Positions 15,684 to 24,099 of a stretch of DNA of 64,000 bases are shown here, piece after piece; positions within the stretch are counted from its first letter, which is position 1, and each line of letters opens with the position of its first letter. The stretch comes from Catalinimonas alkaloidigena (GTDB taxonomy: Bacteria > Bacteroidota > Bacteroidia > Cytophagales > Cyclobacteriaceae), in assembly GCF_029504655.1 (NCBI RefSeq), contig NZ_JAQFIL010000001.1, forward strand, positions 6,329,001-6,393,000, in the 5' to 3' direction. The notes beneath the pieces were generated by a model, which was not told the DNA's origin, did no database searches, and saw only the letters and a list, made by a program, of their open reading frames with translations. The translations under genes and the position numbers were made by a program.

Positions 15684-16829
15684 TCAATTTTCCACCCATA
15701 CCTCTACACGGCGATTTTGAGAGCGACCCGATTCTTCAGTATTGGAAGCAACGGGTTCATCTTCACCTTTACTCTGTCGATACAAACTTACTTTTCCCCT
15801 TAATCCCAAGCTTGCCAGATAATTTACGACTGCCTGTACTCTCTTTCTGGCCAGCTTTTCGTTGTAATTGCTTGTGCCTAGCGCATCGGTATGACCAATT
15901 ACCCGGATGGCCCGGGGAGAGTACGTCAATACTTGTTTTGCAAATGTCTGCAATTGTCTTCGTGCCTCTTCTGTGAGCTCACTGCTGTCCCAGTCAAAAA
16001 GGATAATACTGTGGGGTATGGCAGAAGTACTATCTTTTAAATCTGCTTCTGCCTGAAGAGGTTGATCAAAGCTGCGGAATGACTTTTCTTTCAGCATGAC
16101 GCTGGAGTCCAGCATGGCATCATCTACATCAGCTATGGCTAATTTGATGCGATAATAGCGGCCGGGCACTACCCTGGCCTGGGCAGTTAATAGTTTTGTC
16201 ATACCATCATATTCCAGTATGTCATGCCAGGGCGCGGTTCTGCGATCTGTATTGTCAATAAACCACTCAGCATTGCGCCGGGCATTGATATTATCTATAT
16301 GTACCGGCAATTGGGTGTTGGGAACAATGGCTAAATTTTGTTCCTTCTGTGTACTGATATCGGTAAGGATGAAGGCAAATACATCATTAAAGCCTTTCCC
16401 TACATATTCAGGGTATTCATCGGAAGCAAAGATATAGTCAAAGGCGATGGTATTGTGCTCTGGTAGAAATGTAAACTCCAGTACCGTAGCGTCATAGGTT
16501 GTTCTGCCGCTAAGCTTATCCAGGTGCTCATCCCCCTCTTTATAAAATGCAGTACTCCGATTTGGAGAGCTATTAGGACCAATAGTATTCTTTGCTTTTC
16601 CGGTAGAAAGGATAATCCCTTTTTCCAAAGGAAAGCCCGGATATTCGGTTTCGAGAAGCCCGATGGACTGATAAGAACCACGATAGCTGATCGTGCGCAG
16701 CACTGTTTTTCCTCCTACAAATACTTGACGCACCAGGCTTTCTGCTGTATAGGATGTATCAACGCTGATCTGAGCCAGACAGGATAAGGAAGAAAACAGC
16801 GACAGCCCTATGATACCGCATCTGAACAT
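15684..16829 (-). CDS. Choice-of-anchor L domain fused to OmpA C-terminal domain
   Basis: A 381-residue exported protein. After the signal peptide, residues 20-240 form a choice-of-anchor L domain: ESLVRQVFVGG, GIILSTGKA, YDATVLEFTFLPEHNTIAFDY and FASDEYPEYVGKGFNDVFAF are diagnostic. The C-terminal 120 residues are an OmpA-like peptidoglycan-binding domain: ILFDWDSSELTEEARRQL, VIGHTDALGTSNYNEKLARKRVQAV and SQNRRVEVWV. The anchor-L domain is usually found on T9SS cargo with a type A or B sorting domain; here it is joined to OmpA instead, so the protein is probably held to the cell wall from the periplasm. No membrane-spanning barrel is seen. Downstream on the same strand (26 bases upstream on the chromosome map) is a VanX-like gene, consistent with a cell-wall theme. 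Confidence 0.88.
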   Translation of the reverse strand: MFRCGIIGLSLFSSLSCLAQISVDTSYTAESLVRQVFVGGKTVLRTISYRGSYQSIGLLETEYPGFPLEKGIILSTGKAKNTIGPNSSPNRSTAFYKEGDEHLDKLSGRTTYDATVLEFTFLPEHNTIAFDYIFASDEYPEYVGKGFNDVFAFILTDISTQKEQNLAIVPNTQLPVHIDNINARRNAEWFIDNTDRRTAPWHDILEYDGMTKLLTAQARVVPGRYYRIKLAIADVDDAMLDSSVMLKEKSFRSFDQPLQAEADLKDSTSAIPHSIILFDWDSSELTEEARRQLQTFAKQVLTYSPRAIRVIGHTDALGTSNYNEKLARKRVQAVVNYLASLGLRGKVSLYRQSKGEDEPVASNTEESGRSQNRRVEVWVEN

Positions 16830-16855
16830 AACTTATTAACGAGCCATACATAAGT

Positions 16856-17635
16856 TTATTCCACAATGCCATAACGCTGATCTGCTTCTGCCCTGGACAT
16901 AGCATTGAAATGCCACCATTCGCTGGTGATGGTGGAGAAACCGGCCCGGGTCATCACCTCGCGTAGCAGTCGGCGATTAGCTACCTGTGCTTTGCTAAGC
17001 TCACCTTTTTCTAACATTTCTTCTTCATGTATAGGGTAGGCTTTCACGCCAAAATAGTCGAAGTCAGTTCCCATATCAATGGGCTGGCCATCAGCATCGG
17101 CAATGGTCAGGTCTACTGCTGCTCCGTAATTGTGGATAGAGCCTTCCTGAGGGTTGGCGACATATTTATGTTTATCTTCTATCGGCCTGTCCAATGTATC
17201 CCATAAGATTTGCTGTACGGAACGTGGGCGTACCGCATCATAAATGTATAAATTATAGTCAGGGTTAGTTTCTTTAAGGTACTGATTTGCCTGTGCCAAC
17301 ATTTTTGCAGGTTCGGGCTGCATATAGGCTTCGTCAAAATCTCCATACACATCCACGCCCACAAAATTATTGGTAGTGCTATAACGCAGAAATACTACGA
17401 TGCTGGAATCTACTTCCTTGACCTTAACCAGGCCCTGTGCTATTAAGCTCTCTTCTAAACTGTTTAAAGATGCTTTTTCCATACTCTCTGTAGTATCTGT
17501 TTTTATCATCGTTTCTGCCCGGGCCTCCAGACTATCCGGCTTCTGATTACCAGATTCCTCCTTTGTGGATGGCTGGCAGGCGGTGAGTATGCTCATACAA
17601 AACCCTATTCCCAAATGATAGTTAAGTATTCTCAT
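16856..17635 (-). CDS. VanX-like D-Ala-D-Ala dipeptidase, M15 family, lipoprotein
   Basis: About 259 residues from the preferred start. The signal ends in a lipobox (SILTACQP), so it is a predicted lipoprotein. Catalytic zinc motifs of M15D peptidases are complete: GSIHNYGAAVDLTIAD (SxHxxGxAxD) and the C-terminal EWWHFNA (ExxH). It also shows the VanX-like FLRYSTTNNFVGVDVYG and DAVRPRSVQQILWD. The expected activity is hydrolysis of D-Ala-D-Ala or related dipeptides in the periplasm; in non-resistant bacteria this serves cell-wall turnover. ATG at 17635 is preferred over 17707 because the longer version has no signal peptide sense and a good promoter (TTTG-N18-TAGCTTTG, 17662-17691) lies inside it. 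It is divergent from dgcN-dgcA. Confidence 0.88.
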   Translation of the reverse strand: MRILNYHLGIGFCMSILTACQPSTKEESGNQKPDSLEARAETMIKTDTTESMEKASLNSLEESLIAQGLVKVKEVDSSIVVFLRYSTTNNFVGVDVYGDFDEAYMQPEPAKMLAQANQYLKETNPDYNLYIYDAVRPRSVQQILWDTLDRPIEDKHKYVANPQEGSIHNYGAAVDLTIADADGQPIDMGTDFDYFGVKAYPIHEEEMLEKGELSKAQVANRRLLREVMTRAGFSTITSEWWHFNAMSRAEADQRYGIVE

Positions 17636-17661
17636 TTTGCTACTGCATAAGATTAAAGTCT

Positions 17662-17691
17662 CAAAGCTACTAAAGTGCACCAAAGCACAAA
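17662..17691 (-). promoter_or_regulatory. Promoter of the VanX-like gene
   Basis: On the minus strand, TTTG (17691-17688), 18 bases, then TAGCTTTG (17669-17662). This matches the Bacteroidota consensus closely and predicts a start of transcription near 17655, just upstream of ATG 17635. It supports the short start of the dipeptidase. Confidence 0.6.
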
Positions 17692-17764
17692 ATAAACATT
17701 TCCTCACATCTGAATTTTAAGCATATTTTATTATCTATGCTTCTCATACACTACTCAAGCATTT

Positions 17765-18833
17765 ATGGAAGGAAACGCAATCATCATTACCCAGGGTTAC
17801 CTGGATACTCCCCGTGCAAAAACAGCTCACGGACTGATCAGAGATACCTCTAAATATAAAATTCTGGCGGTGGTTGACCATCTGCATGCCGGTAAAGACG
17901 CCGGAGAAGTAGTAGATGGCAAAGGCCGCGGCATACCCGTTTTTGAAAACCTCCAGACCTTCCTGAATACTTCTGCCGAAGAAGCACAGTTCTGTCTGGG
18001 TGGGTGTAGCCGGAAAGGGGGGACTCATTCCTGAAGGAATGCTGGACACGGTCAAAGAAGCGATTCGTGCCGGGATGTCTATCATCAGCGGGCTGCATGA
18101 GTTTATGAGCGATATTCCGGAGATGATTACCATGGCAGAAAAGCATAAGGTCACGATCACTGATATTCGCAAACCCAAACCCCGCCATGAGCTGAAGTTC
18201 TGGACCGGACGTGTCAAAAATGTCAAATGCCCCAAAATCGCTATACTAGGCACAGACTGCAATCTGGGTAAGCGTACTACCACCCGTATGCTGATGCATG
18301 CTTTACAGCAGGCCGGGATTAAGTCAGAAATGATATATACCGGACAAACCGGCTGGATGCAGGGCAGCCAGTTTGGATTTATCTTCGATTCTACTTTTAA
18401 TGACTTTATCTCTGGCGAGTTGGAAGATGCCATCGTCCGCTGCTGGGAGGCGGTAAAGCCTGATGTAATTTTGCTGGAAGGTCAAAGCTCGCTCTGCAAT
18501 CCCAGTGGCCCGGGTGGCTCAGAATTTTTATTGTCAGGAGAAGCCAAGCAGGTGATATTACAGCATGCCCCCGGTAGAAAGTATTTTCACCATTTTGATG
18601 ATGAACAACTGGAGATACCTGCGATAGAAAAAGAAATCCAACTGATAGAAATGTACGGTTCTAAGGTTTTTGCCATTACCATCAACGAACAAAACCTGAC
18701 GCCGGAACAAGCCAGGCAATACAAACAGCAATACGAGGAACAGTTTGGCATACCTGTGATCATTCCTTTACAGGAAGGATTGGAAGCCACAGTTCCTCTC
18801 ATCCAGAAAATAACTGAAAGCTATGAAGATTAA
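17765..18833 (+). pseudogene. dgcN: DUF1611 family, DgcN-like D-glutamate N-acetyltransferase, frameshifted
   Basis: Two overlapping frames together form one DUF1611 protein of about 355 residues. The first (17765-18034) carries the N-terminal domain (NAIIITQGYLDTPRAKTAHGLIR, ILAVVDHLHAGKDAGEVVDG) and the second (from 18000) continues at once with VGVAGKGGLIPEGML, the nucleotide-binding-like C-terminal domain with ILGTDCNLGKRTTTRML and LLEGQSSLCNPSGPGG. Removing one G from the GGG at 17998-18000 restores one frame (FCLVGVAGKGG). Family knowledge: DgcN acetylates D-glutamate, and the neighbour DgcA racemises the product to the L form. Gene order and the 11-base overlap with the epimerase gene agree with that pathway. 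The shift may be a real mutation or an assembly error; the strong conservation downstream argues for a very recent event or an error. The symbol is by similarity. Confidence 0.82.
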
Positions 18834-19890
18834 AGACATCAAAATAAGCAAAGAGAATCTCGAGCTGACTCGTCCCTACAGCATTTCTTATAAGTCAGTT
18901 GATTCGGTAGACAATTGTATTGTAGAGATTGTACTAGAAAATGGCATGAGTGGTCTGGGTGCGGCCAACCCCAGCAAATATGTGGTAGGAGAAGATGTGA
19001 ATGACACCGTGAATCTGCTGGAAGAACATGACTTCGACTGGCTCGTCGGGCGCGATGTACGCGAAATGCAACAACTCTGCTATGAAGTCAATCAGCATTT
19101 TCCGAAATATCCCGGTGTGCAGGCCACCTTGGATATTGCCCTTCATGACTTATTTACCAAATATCTGGATATTCCACTGGTAAAATATTTGGGGCAGAAA
19201 CATACTTCCCTACCTACCTCCATTACCATTGGCATCAAAGGCGTTGAAGAAACTTTGGCAGAAGCCAAGGAGTATGTAGGCAGAGGCTTTACACATATCA
19301 AGGTTAAAACCGGTGTCTCTCTGGAGGAAGACATTGCCCGCCTGCAAAAGCTGAAGGAGCATTTCAAAAAAGATATTGTGCTTCGGGTAGATGCCAACCA
19401 GGGTTATACCAAAATGCAGCTGGAAGACTTTTACTACAAAACGCTTTCTATGGACTTGGAATTGATAGAACAGCCGCTGCCCGCTGATGCCATAGAAGAA
19501 TACAAGAAGCTCCCTTCTGCGGTAAAACAAATGGTTGCCTTGGATGAAACCGTCAAGAACTCACATGATGCGTTGCAACTGGCCTCCAAGCCTACTGCCG
19601 GAGGGATTTTCAACATCAAGCTGATGAAATGTGGAGGAATCAGTTGTGCCAAAGAGATCGCTGCCATCGCTGGTGGAGCTGATATAGACCTGATGTGGGG
19701 CTGCAATGACGAAAGCATCATCAGTATCTCGGCGGCCCTGCATGCTGCTTTTTCTTCTGCCAATACCAAGTACATTGACCTGGATGGCAGCTTTGACCTG
19801 GCCCGTGATGTAGTCAAAGGTGGTTTTGTGCTAAAGGATGGTGTGATGTCGGTTACCGACAAGCCCGGCCTTGGGGTAGAAAGGGTGTAG
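18823..19890 (+). CDS. dgcA: Dipeptide epimerase / N-acetyl-D-glutamate racemase (DgcA-like, enolase superfamily)
   Basis: A 355-residue enolase-superfamily enzyme of the muconate-lactonising subgroup. Catalytic lysines sit in HIKVKTG (KxK) and FNIKLMKCGG, and metal ligands in RVDANQGY, ELIEQPLP and VALDETV. The C-terminal LMWGCNDESIISIS and YIDLDGSFDL resemble the substrate-binding end of L-Ala-D/L-Glu epimerases. Two functions fit: epimerisation of L-Ala-D-Glu from muropeptides, or racemisation of N-acetyl-D-Glu. The 11-base overlap with the DUF1611 gene favours the DgcN-DgcA pathway for D-glutamate use. It is cytoplasmic, and D-Glu could come from peptidoglycan turnover by the neighbouring NagZ-like and VanX-like enzymes. 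The subgroup is secure; the choice between the two substrates is inference. Confidence 0.85.
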   Translation: MKIKDIKISKENLELTRPYSISYKSVDSVDNCIVEIVLENGMSGLGAANPSKYVVGEDVNDTVNLLEEHDFDWLVGRDVREMQQLCYEVNQHFPKYPGVQATLDIALHDLFTKYLDIPLVKYLGQKHTSLPTSITIGIKGVEETLAEAKEYVGRGFTHIKVKTGVSLEEDIARLQKLKEHFKKDIVLRVDANQGYTKMQLEDFYYKTLSMDLELIEQPLPADAIEEYKKLPSAVKQMVALDETVKNSHDALQLASKPTAGGIFNIKLMKCGGISCAKEIAAIAGGADIDLMWGCNDESIISISAALHAAFSSANTKYIDLDGSFDLARDVVKGGFVLKDGVMSVTDKPGLGVERV

Positions 19891-19966
19891 ACATTTTTTT
19901 AACAAAGCACTGGTGTAGCAGGTTACTTTTTTCGCATCATTTTTACCAATAGGTAAATCTGATCAC

Positions 19967-20275
19967 ATGAAATCTTTCAAGTTCATCCCAAGTCTGGCAC
20001 TATTTATCTTTTTAGCCTGTAGCTGTAGTAATATTTTTTATGCAGATTTTGAAGAGGATGTAGTCGTAAGCCTCAATAACGCTAGTCCTTTGGTCAGGAA
20101 CAAGCAGGGGCAGCAATGGTCAAACATTCTTCATCCGGCAGATGGCTTTAATATTATTACTAAGGGGACGCTGATTGCCCAAAGGTATACACTGGACAAT
20201 GCTGATAAGGCAAATGAGACCGCGTCAGCACAAGAAATCTCATGGCATTTCCTACTTATGAGGGTTACAAAATAG
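19967..20275 (+). CDS. Small lipoprotein, C-terminus possibly lost by frameshift
   Basis: A 102-residue predicted lipoprotein (lipobox LACSCS near residues 17-21). The mature part (FYADFEEDVVVSLNNASPLVR, then HPADGFNIITKGTLIAQRYTL) looks like a single beta domain; I recognise no family. The frame ends in SWHFLLMRVTK, which does not look like a natural C-terminus, while a second frame beginning at 20242 (MAFPTYEGYKIALF) continues for 51 codons into the pentapeptide repeat. The gene may therefore be broken between about 20215 and 20241. It stands alone between dgcA and the GH3 gene. Confidence 0.55.
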   Translation: MKSFKFIPSLALFIFLACSCSNIFYADFEEDVVVSLNNASPLVRNKQGQQWSNILHPADGFNIITKGTLIAQRYTLDNADKANETASAQEISWHFLLMRVTK

Positions 20276-20397
20276 CCCTTTTCACCATGTTTAAGCACCA
20301 GCAACCCACGCCGGGAATTACCATTCCGGGAATTACCATTCCGGGAATCGCCATTCCGGGAATCGCCATTCTGGGGGCTATTTTATTCCGAACCTAA
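20242..20397 (+). pseudogene. Possible displaced C-terminal end of the lipoprotein, ending in pentapeptide repeats
   Basis: A 51-codon frame offset from the lipoprotein. It begins MAFPTYEGYKIALFTMFKHQ and ends in four copies of a PGITI/PGIAI pentapeptide, then LGAILFRT and a stop at 20397. Because the repeat unit is 15 bases, its copy number can vary without shifting the frame. It has no ribosome binding site of its own, and a TGA lies in its frame nine codons before the ATG, so it reads better as a frameshifted tail than as a separate gene. Confidence in coding is low. Confidence 0.35.
20311..20370. repeat. Tandem 15-bp repeat, four copies
   Basis: Four direct units of CCGGGAATTACCATT or CCGGGAATCGCCATT: two of the first form, then two of the second, followed by a decayed fifth starting at 20371. 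The unit is a multiple of three, so it encodes PGITI or PGIAI. The rest of the gap up to the GH3 gene (20398-20726) has no gene, hairpin or promoter that I can defend. Confidence 0.9.
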
Positions 20398-20726
20398 AAC
20401 TCTGCACCTCGCCCTTTTACAGCAAAAAAACACCTTATTGTTTATGCTCAGCTACTTATCAGCTTTGCTTGGCAGGCATGACACGCTGGAATATATGTTG
20501 CAAGCCGGGATTGGTCTTCTCTAAAAACTCTTTGAGAGGTGAACTGGAGCACATGTACAAAAGCCAAACAGGAGTAAATAAGCGAGCTTAAGCATGAAGT
20601 ATATTCTCTGAGTTTTTCCAGATGAACAGTATGGGCTTCTACTAAGCTTTTTTTAATAAAGCCATCTTTTATTCGTTATTTTAGCGGAAAATTTTATTAG
20701 CCACAAGAACCCTGATTTTATAGCGC

Positions 20727-23696
20727 ATGAATTTGAAAAGATTTTTACTATTTGGATGTCTAGCTACTCTCGCTGCCATGGCTTCGGTACAGGCACAGAA
20801 AGCTCCGCAATCCACACCTCCATTCTTACAATATACCCACAGCCCCTGGGTAGACTCTGTATTTAACTCCCTTTCTCAGGAAGAACGTATCGCCCAGTTA
20901 ATCGTAGCTGCTGCTTATTCTAATCGCGATGCTGCCCACATGCAGGAGTTACAAACGCTGGTGAGAGAACAGAAGATTGGCGGCTTTATCTTCTTCCAGG
21001 GCGGACCGGGAAGACAGGCTCGTATGATTAATAACTTACAGGCCGCTTCTGATGTACCTTTACTCATTGCTATGGATGCAGAGTGGGGCATCGGTATGCG
21101 TCTGGACAGCACCATTAACTACCCTTTCCAGATGACATTGGGAGCCATTCAGGATGATAACATGCTCTATCAAATGGGCAAGGACATCGCCCGTCAGTTT
21201 AAGCGCAGCGGTATGCATGTGAATTTCGCTCCGGTAGTGGATGTCAACAACAACCCTCAAAATCCGGTCATTAACTTCCGCTCATTCGGGGAAGATAAGT
21301 ATAATGTGGCTGACAAAGGAATTGCCTATATGAAGGGAATGCAGGATGAACATATTCTGACCACTGCCAAGCACTTTCCCGGCCATGGCGATACCGATAC
21401 CGACTCTCATTATGCTCTACCCCAGATTAACCACAACCGTGAAAGACTTGATTCGCTGGAACTTTATCCTTTTCGCAAAATCATTGAAAGCGGTGTAGGA
21501 GGTATTATGGTCGCTCACCTGAATATTCCTTCGCTTGATCCTACGCCGGGGTTGCCTTCCACACTTTCTAAACCTATCGTCACCAACTTACTCAAAGAGG
21601 AACTTGGCTTTGAAGGACTGATCGTGACTGATGCCATGAACATGAAAGGCGTAACTGCCGGAAATGAGCAGGGCGTAGTTGATAAAGACGCTATCCTGGC
21701 TGGAAATGATGTGCTAGAGTTCACCGAAAATGTGCCTAAAGCCATTGCTGAGATCAAAAAGGCCATTGATCAGGGACTGATTTCTCAGGAAGAAATTGAC
21801 CTTCGCTGCCGTAAAATGCTGGCGGTCAAACAGTGGGTAGGTTTGGATAATTATGAGCCGGTAGTAGTTGAGAATATTGCTACCGAAATGAATACACCCA
21901 CCAGCAAACTGCTCAACCGTAAGTTGATGGAAGCAGCACTCACCGTGCTAAGTAATGAAAATGAGCTCATGCCCATTCGTCGTCTGGATACTTTAAAAAT
22001 TGCTTCTATATCTCTTGGTACTGGTCGTGTCACTCCTTTTCAGAAGATGCTGAATAACTACACCAAGGTGCGCAGCTTCATACTGGATGATAAAGCCAGC
22101 AGCCAGCAGGTAAATGAAGTAAAAGCCAGTTTGAAGAATTACGACCTCATTATTGCCGGAGTCCATGATGATTCTAAATACCCAAGGAACAGCATCAAAT
22201 TTTCTGCTCCTGTCATGCAGCTGATCAGTGATGTGGCTAAGATGGATAATGCTATTGTCTCTGTATTTAAAAACCCTTATGTGCTATCTAAACTCAATAA
22301 CATTGAGCAGGCGGATGGCCTCATCATGACTTATCAGGACAATACCAATGCGCAGGAACTGGCTGCCCAGTTGATTTTCGGCGGAGTAAGTGCCAGTGGT
22401 CGCCTGCCGGTCAGTGTGAGTGACAAATTTAAGTTAGGAGCAGGAATAGAGGTTAGTGGTAACATTCGTTTTAATTATACGCTGCCCGAAGATGCAGGCT
22501 TGAACTCGGAGGTTTTACGTGCCGGTATAGATTCCTTAATGTGGGAAGCGATTGATGCCAAAGCCATCCCCGGAGGACAGGTGCTGGTGGCAAAAGATAA
22601 GAAAGTGGTTTTCTACAAAGCTTATGGGTTACACTCCTACTTTGATACCATTAAAGTGGAGAAAACCGACCTGTATGACCTGGCATCCATTTCCAAAATA
22701 TCTTCTGCCCTGCCCGCCATTATGAAACTGCATGATGAAGGCAAATTTGATATAGATGCTAGCATAGATGACTACTTACCTTACTTTAAAGGTTCTAACA
22801 AGGCCGATGTTCCATTCCGGGATATTCTGGCTCATCAGGCTCGCTTCAAGCCCTGGATCCCTTACTGGCAAAATACTCTGCGTAATAATGACAGCTATAA
22901 ATGGTTCACTTTTAAGGAAGATTCTTCCCGTCGATTTCCAGTCAAGGTGACGGACAACCTATGGTTGCATCGTAACTATAAAAAGAAAATCTTCAAAGCC
23001 ATTAAAAAATCTCCGCTGGAAGAAAAGAAAGAATACCTGTACTCAGGACTTTTATTTTACCTGCTTCCTACCATGGTAGAAGCGCTAAGCGGTGAAGATT
23101 ACCTCACTTATATCAACGAAAATTTTTATGAGCCGCTGGGCGCTACTACCTTGACTTATAATCCTATGGAGGAATTTCCAAAGAAAAGCATAGTACCCAC
23201 TGAGCACGATTTTCTTTTTCGTCATGAAGCCATACACGGCAGTGTGCACGATGAGGGAGCCATAATGATGGGGGGCGTATCTGCGAATGCGGGCCTTTTC
23301 TCTAATGCCAATGACCTGGCTAAGCTGATGCAGATGTATATGGATAAAGGGGAGTACGGTGGTAAGCGCTATATCAGCGAAGCAACTCTTGAAGAATTTA
23401 CCCGCTATCAATTTCCCGAAAATGATAACCGAAGAGGCTTAGGCTTTGACAAGCCCAACCTGGAATACAAAGGAGAAAATAATAATGTAGCAGAAGATGC
23501 CAGCCCATCCAGCTTTGGCCACTCAGGCTTTACCGGCACTTTCACCTGGGCTGACCCTGAATCGAACCTGCTATATGTCTTTATGTCTAATCGCGTGCAC
23601 CCCACCCGCGAAAATACCCGTCTTTATCAGCTGAATACCCGCACTAACATCCAACAAGTGCTGTATGATGCTATGGAAAAGCCTCCTCTGAAATAG
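20727..23696 (+). CDS. GH3 beta-N-acetylglucosaminidase (NagZ-like) fused to a serine hydrolase (beta-lactamase fold)
   Basis: A 989-residue exported protein with a signal peptide (MNLKRFLLFG...ASVQAQ). Residues 35-390 are a GH3 domain of the NagZ subgroup: GGFIFFQGG, KHFPGHGDTDTDSH (the His-Asp loop that gives NagZ its acid/base) and the nucleophile Asp near residue 301 in VTDAMNMKGV. A GH3 C-terminal domain follows. From about residue 590 there is a class C beta-lactamase/DD-peptidase domain: SISK (Ser654, Lys657), a YSG motif and HSGFTG (near 932). The known chemistry is removal of GlcNAc from muropeptides and serine-based peptide hydrolysis. This fusion is common in Bacteroidota. It follows the dgcN-dgcA region and the VanX-like gene, which fits peptidoglycan turnover. 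Whether the serine hydrolase domain is active cannot be read from sequence. A terminator follows. Confidence 0.92.
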   Translation: MNLKRFLLFGCLATLAAMASVQAQKAPQSTPPFLQYTHSPWVDSVFNSLSQEERIAQLIVAAAYSNRDAAHMQELQTLVREQKIGGFIFFQGGPGRQARMINNLQAASDVPLLIAMDAEWGIGMRLDSTINYPFQMTLGAIQDDNMLYQMGKDIARQFKRSGMHVNFAPVVDVNNNPQNPVINFRSFGEDKYNVADKGIAYMKGMQDEHILTTAKHFPGHGDTDTDSHYALPQINHNRERLDSLELYPFRKIIESGVGGIMVAHLNIPSLDPTPGLPSTLSKPIVTNLLKEELGFEGLIVTDAMNMKGVTAGNEQGVVDKDAILAGNDVLEFTENVPKAIAEIKKAIDQGLISQEEIDLRCRKMLAVKQWVGLDNYEPVVVENIATEMNTPTSKLLNRKLMEAALTVLSNENELMPIRRLDTLKIASISLGTGRVTPFQKMLNNYTKVRSFILDDKASSQQVNEVKASLKNYDLIIAGVHDDSKYPRNSIKFSAPVMQLISDVAKMDNAIVSVFKNPYVLSKLNNIEQADGLIMTYQDNTNAQELAAQLIFGGVSASGRLPVSVSDKFKLGAGIEVSGNIRFNYTLPEDAGLNSEVLRAGIDSLMWEAIDAKAIPGGQVLVAKDKKVVFYKAYGLHSYFDTIKVEKTDLYDLASISKISSALPAIMKLHDEGKFDIDASIDDYLPYFKGSNKADVPFRDILAHQARFKPWIPYWQNTLRNNDSYKWFTFKEDSSRRFPVKVTDNLWLHRNYKKKIFKAIKKSPLEEKKEYLYSGLLFYLLPTMVEALSGEDYLTYINENFYEPLGATTLTYNPMEEFPKKSIVPTEHDFLFRHEAIHGSVHDEGAIMMGGVSANAGLFSNANDLAKLMQMYMDKGEYGGKRYISEATLEEFTRYQFPENDNRRGLGFDKPNLEYKGENNNVAEDASPSSFGHSGFTGTFTWADPESNLLYVFMSNRVHPTRENTRLYQLNTRTNIQQVLYDAMEKPPLK

Positions 23697-23730
23697 TCGT
23701 GTAAGTTTTTTCATGTTATGTATACCTTTG

Positions 23731-23754
23731 GCCTCTTATGAGGCTTTTTATTTT
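23731..23754 (+). terminator. Intrinsic terminator after the GH3 fusion gene
   Basis: Stem GCCTC / GAGGC (23731-23735 with 23740-23744) with a TTAT loop, followed by TTTTTATTTT. Confidence 0.75.
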
Positions 23755-23903
23755 GCGTAACTACCTATTATTTTTTTAAGTATTACTAATTAAATTATTT
23801 AGTGATCAATATTTAAATAGTTAAAAAAAATATACAAATATTTATTTAAATTAATTTTTCTATTATATTCGTGTAAGGTTTTTACATAAAACGAACACGA
23901 GCT

Positions 23904-24071
23904 ATGATTTACCTATTCAGAAAGTCGAAGAGAAACAATTTTAATTTAGTGACAATTGATGCAATGCCAAAAGGAATTCATCACACCGTTTCTTATGCTA
24001 CATCTTATAATGATACCTGGAATCACATCCGGACAGAACTAAGAAAAATGACACTTTCTTCCGAAAGATAA
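23904..24071 (+). CDS. Small protein, 55 residues, unknown
   Basis: ATG at 23904 opens a 55-codon frame with a mixed, protein-like composition: MIYLFRKSKRNNFNLVTIDA, then GIHHTVSYATSYNDTWNHIR, ending in MTLSSER. It is basic, has no membrane segment and no recognised family. An AT-rich region of about 150 bases precedes it, starting at the terminator of the GH3 gene, and could hold a promoter. The gap between neighbours (23755-24099) contains no other candidate. Moderate confidence that it is translated. Confidence 0.45.
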   Translation: MIYLFRKSKRNNFNLVTIDAMPKGIHHTVSYATSYNDTWNHIRTELRKMTLSSER

Positions 24072-24099
24072 TTTGCCATTAATAAAGGGAGCTAGGCTT

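Noticed and set aside
17636..17707. Longer start for the VanX-like gene at 17707
   Set aside because: A promoter lies inside this extension, and only the ATG at 17635 gives a lipoprotein signal.
17744..18433. Minus-strand 229-codon frame over the dgcN region
   Set aside because: The plus-strand sequence there is clearly DUF1611 in two frames; the minus frame has no family features.
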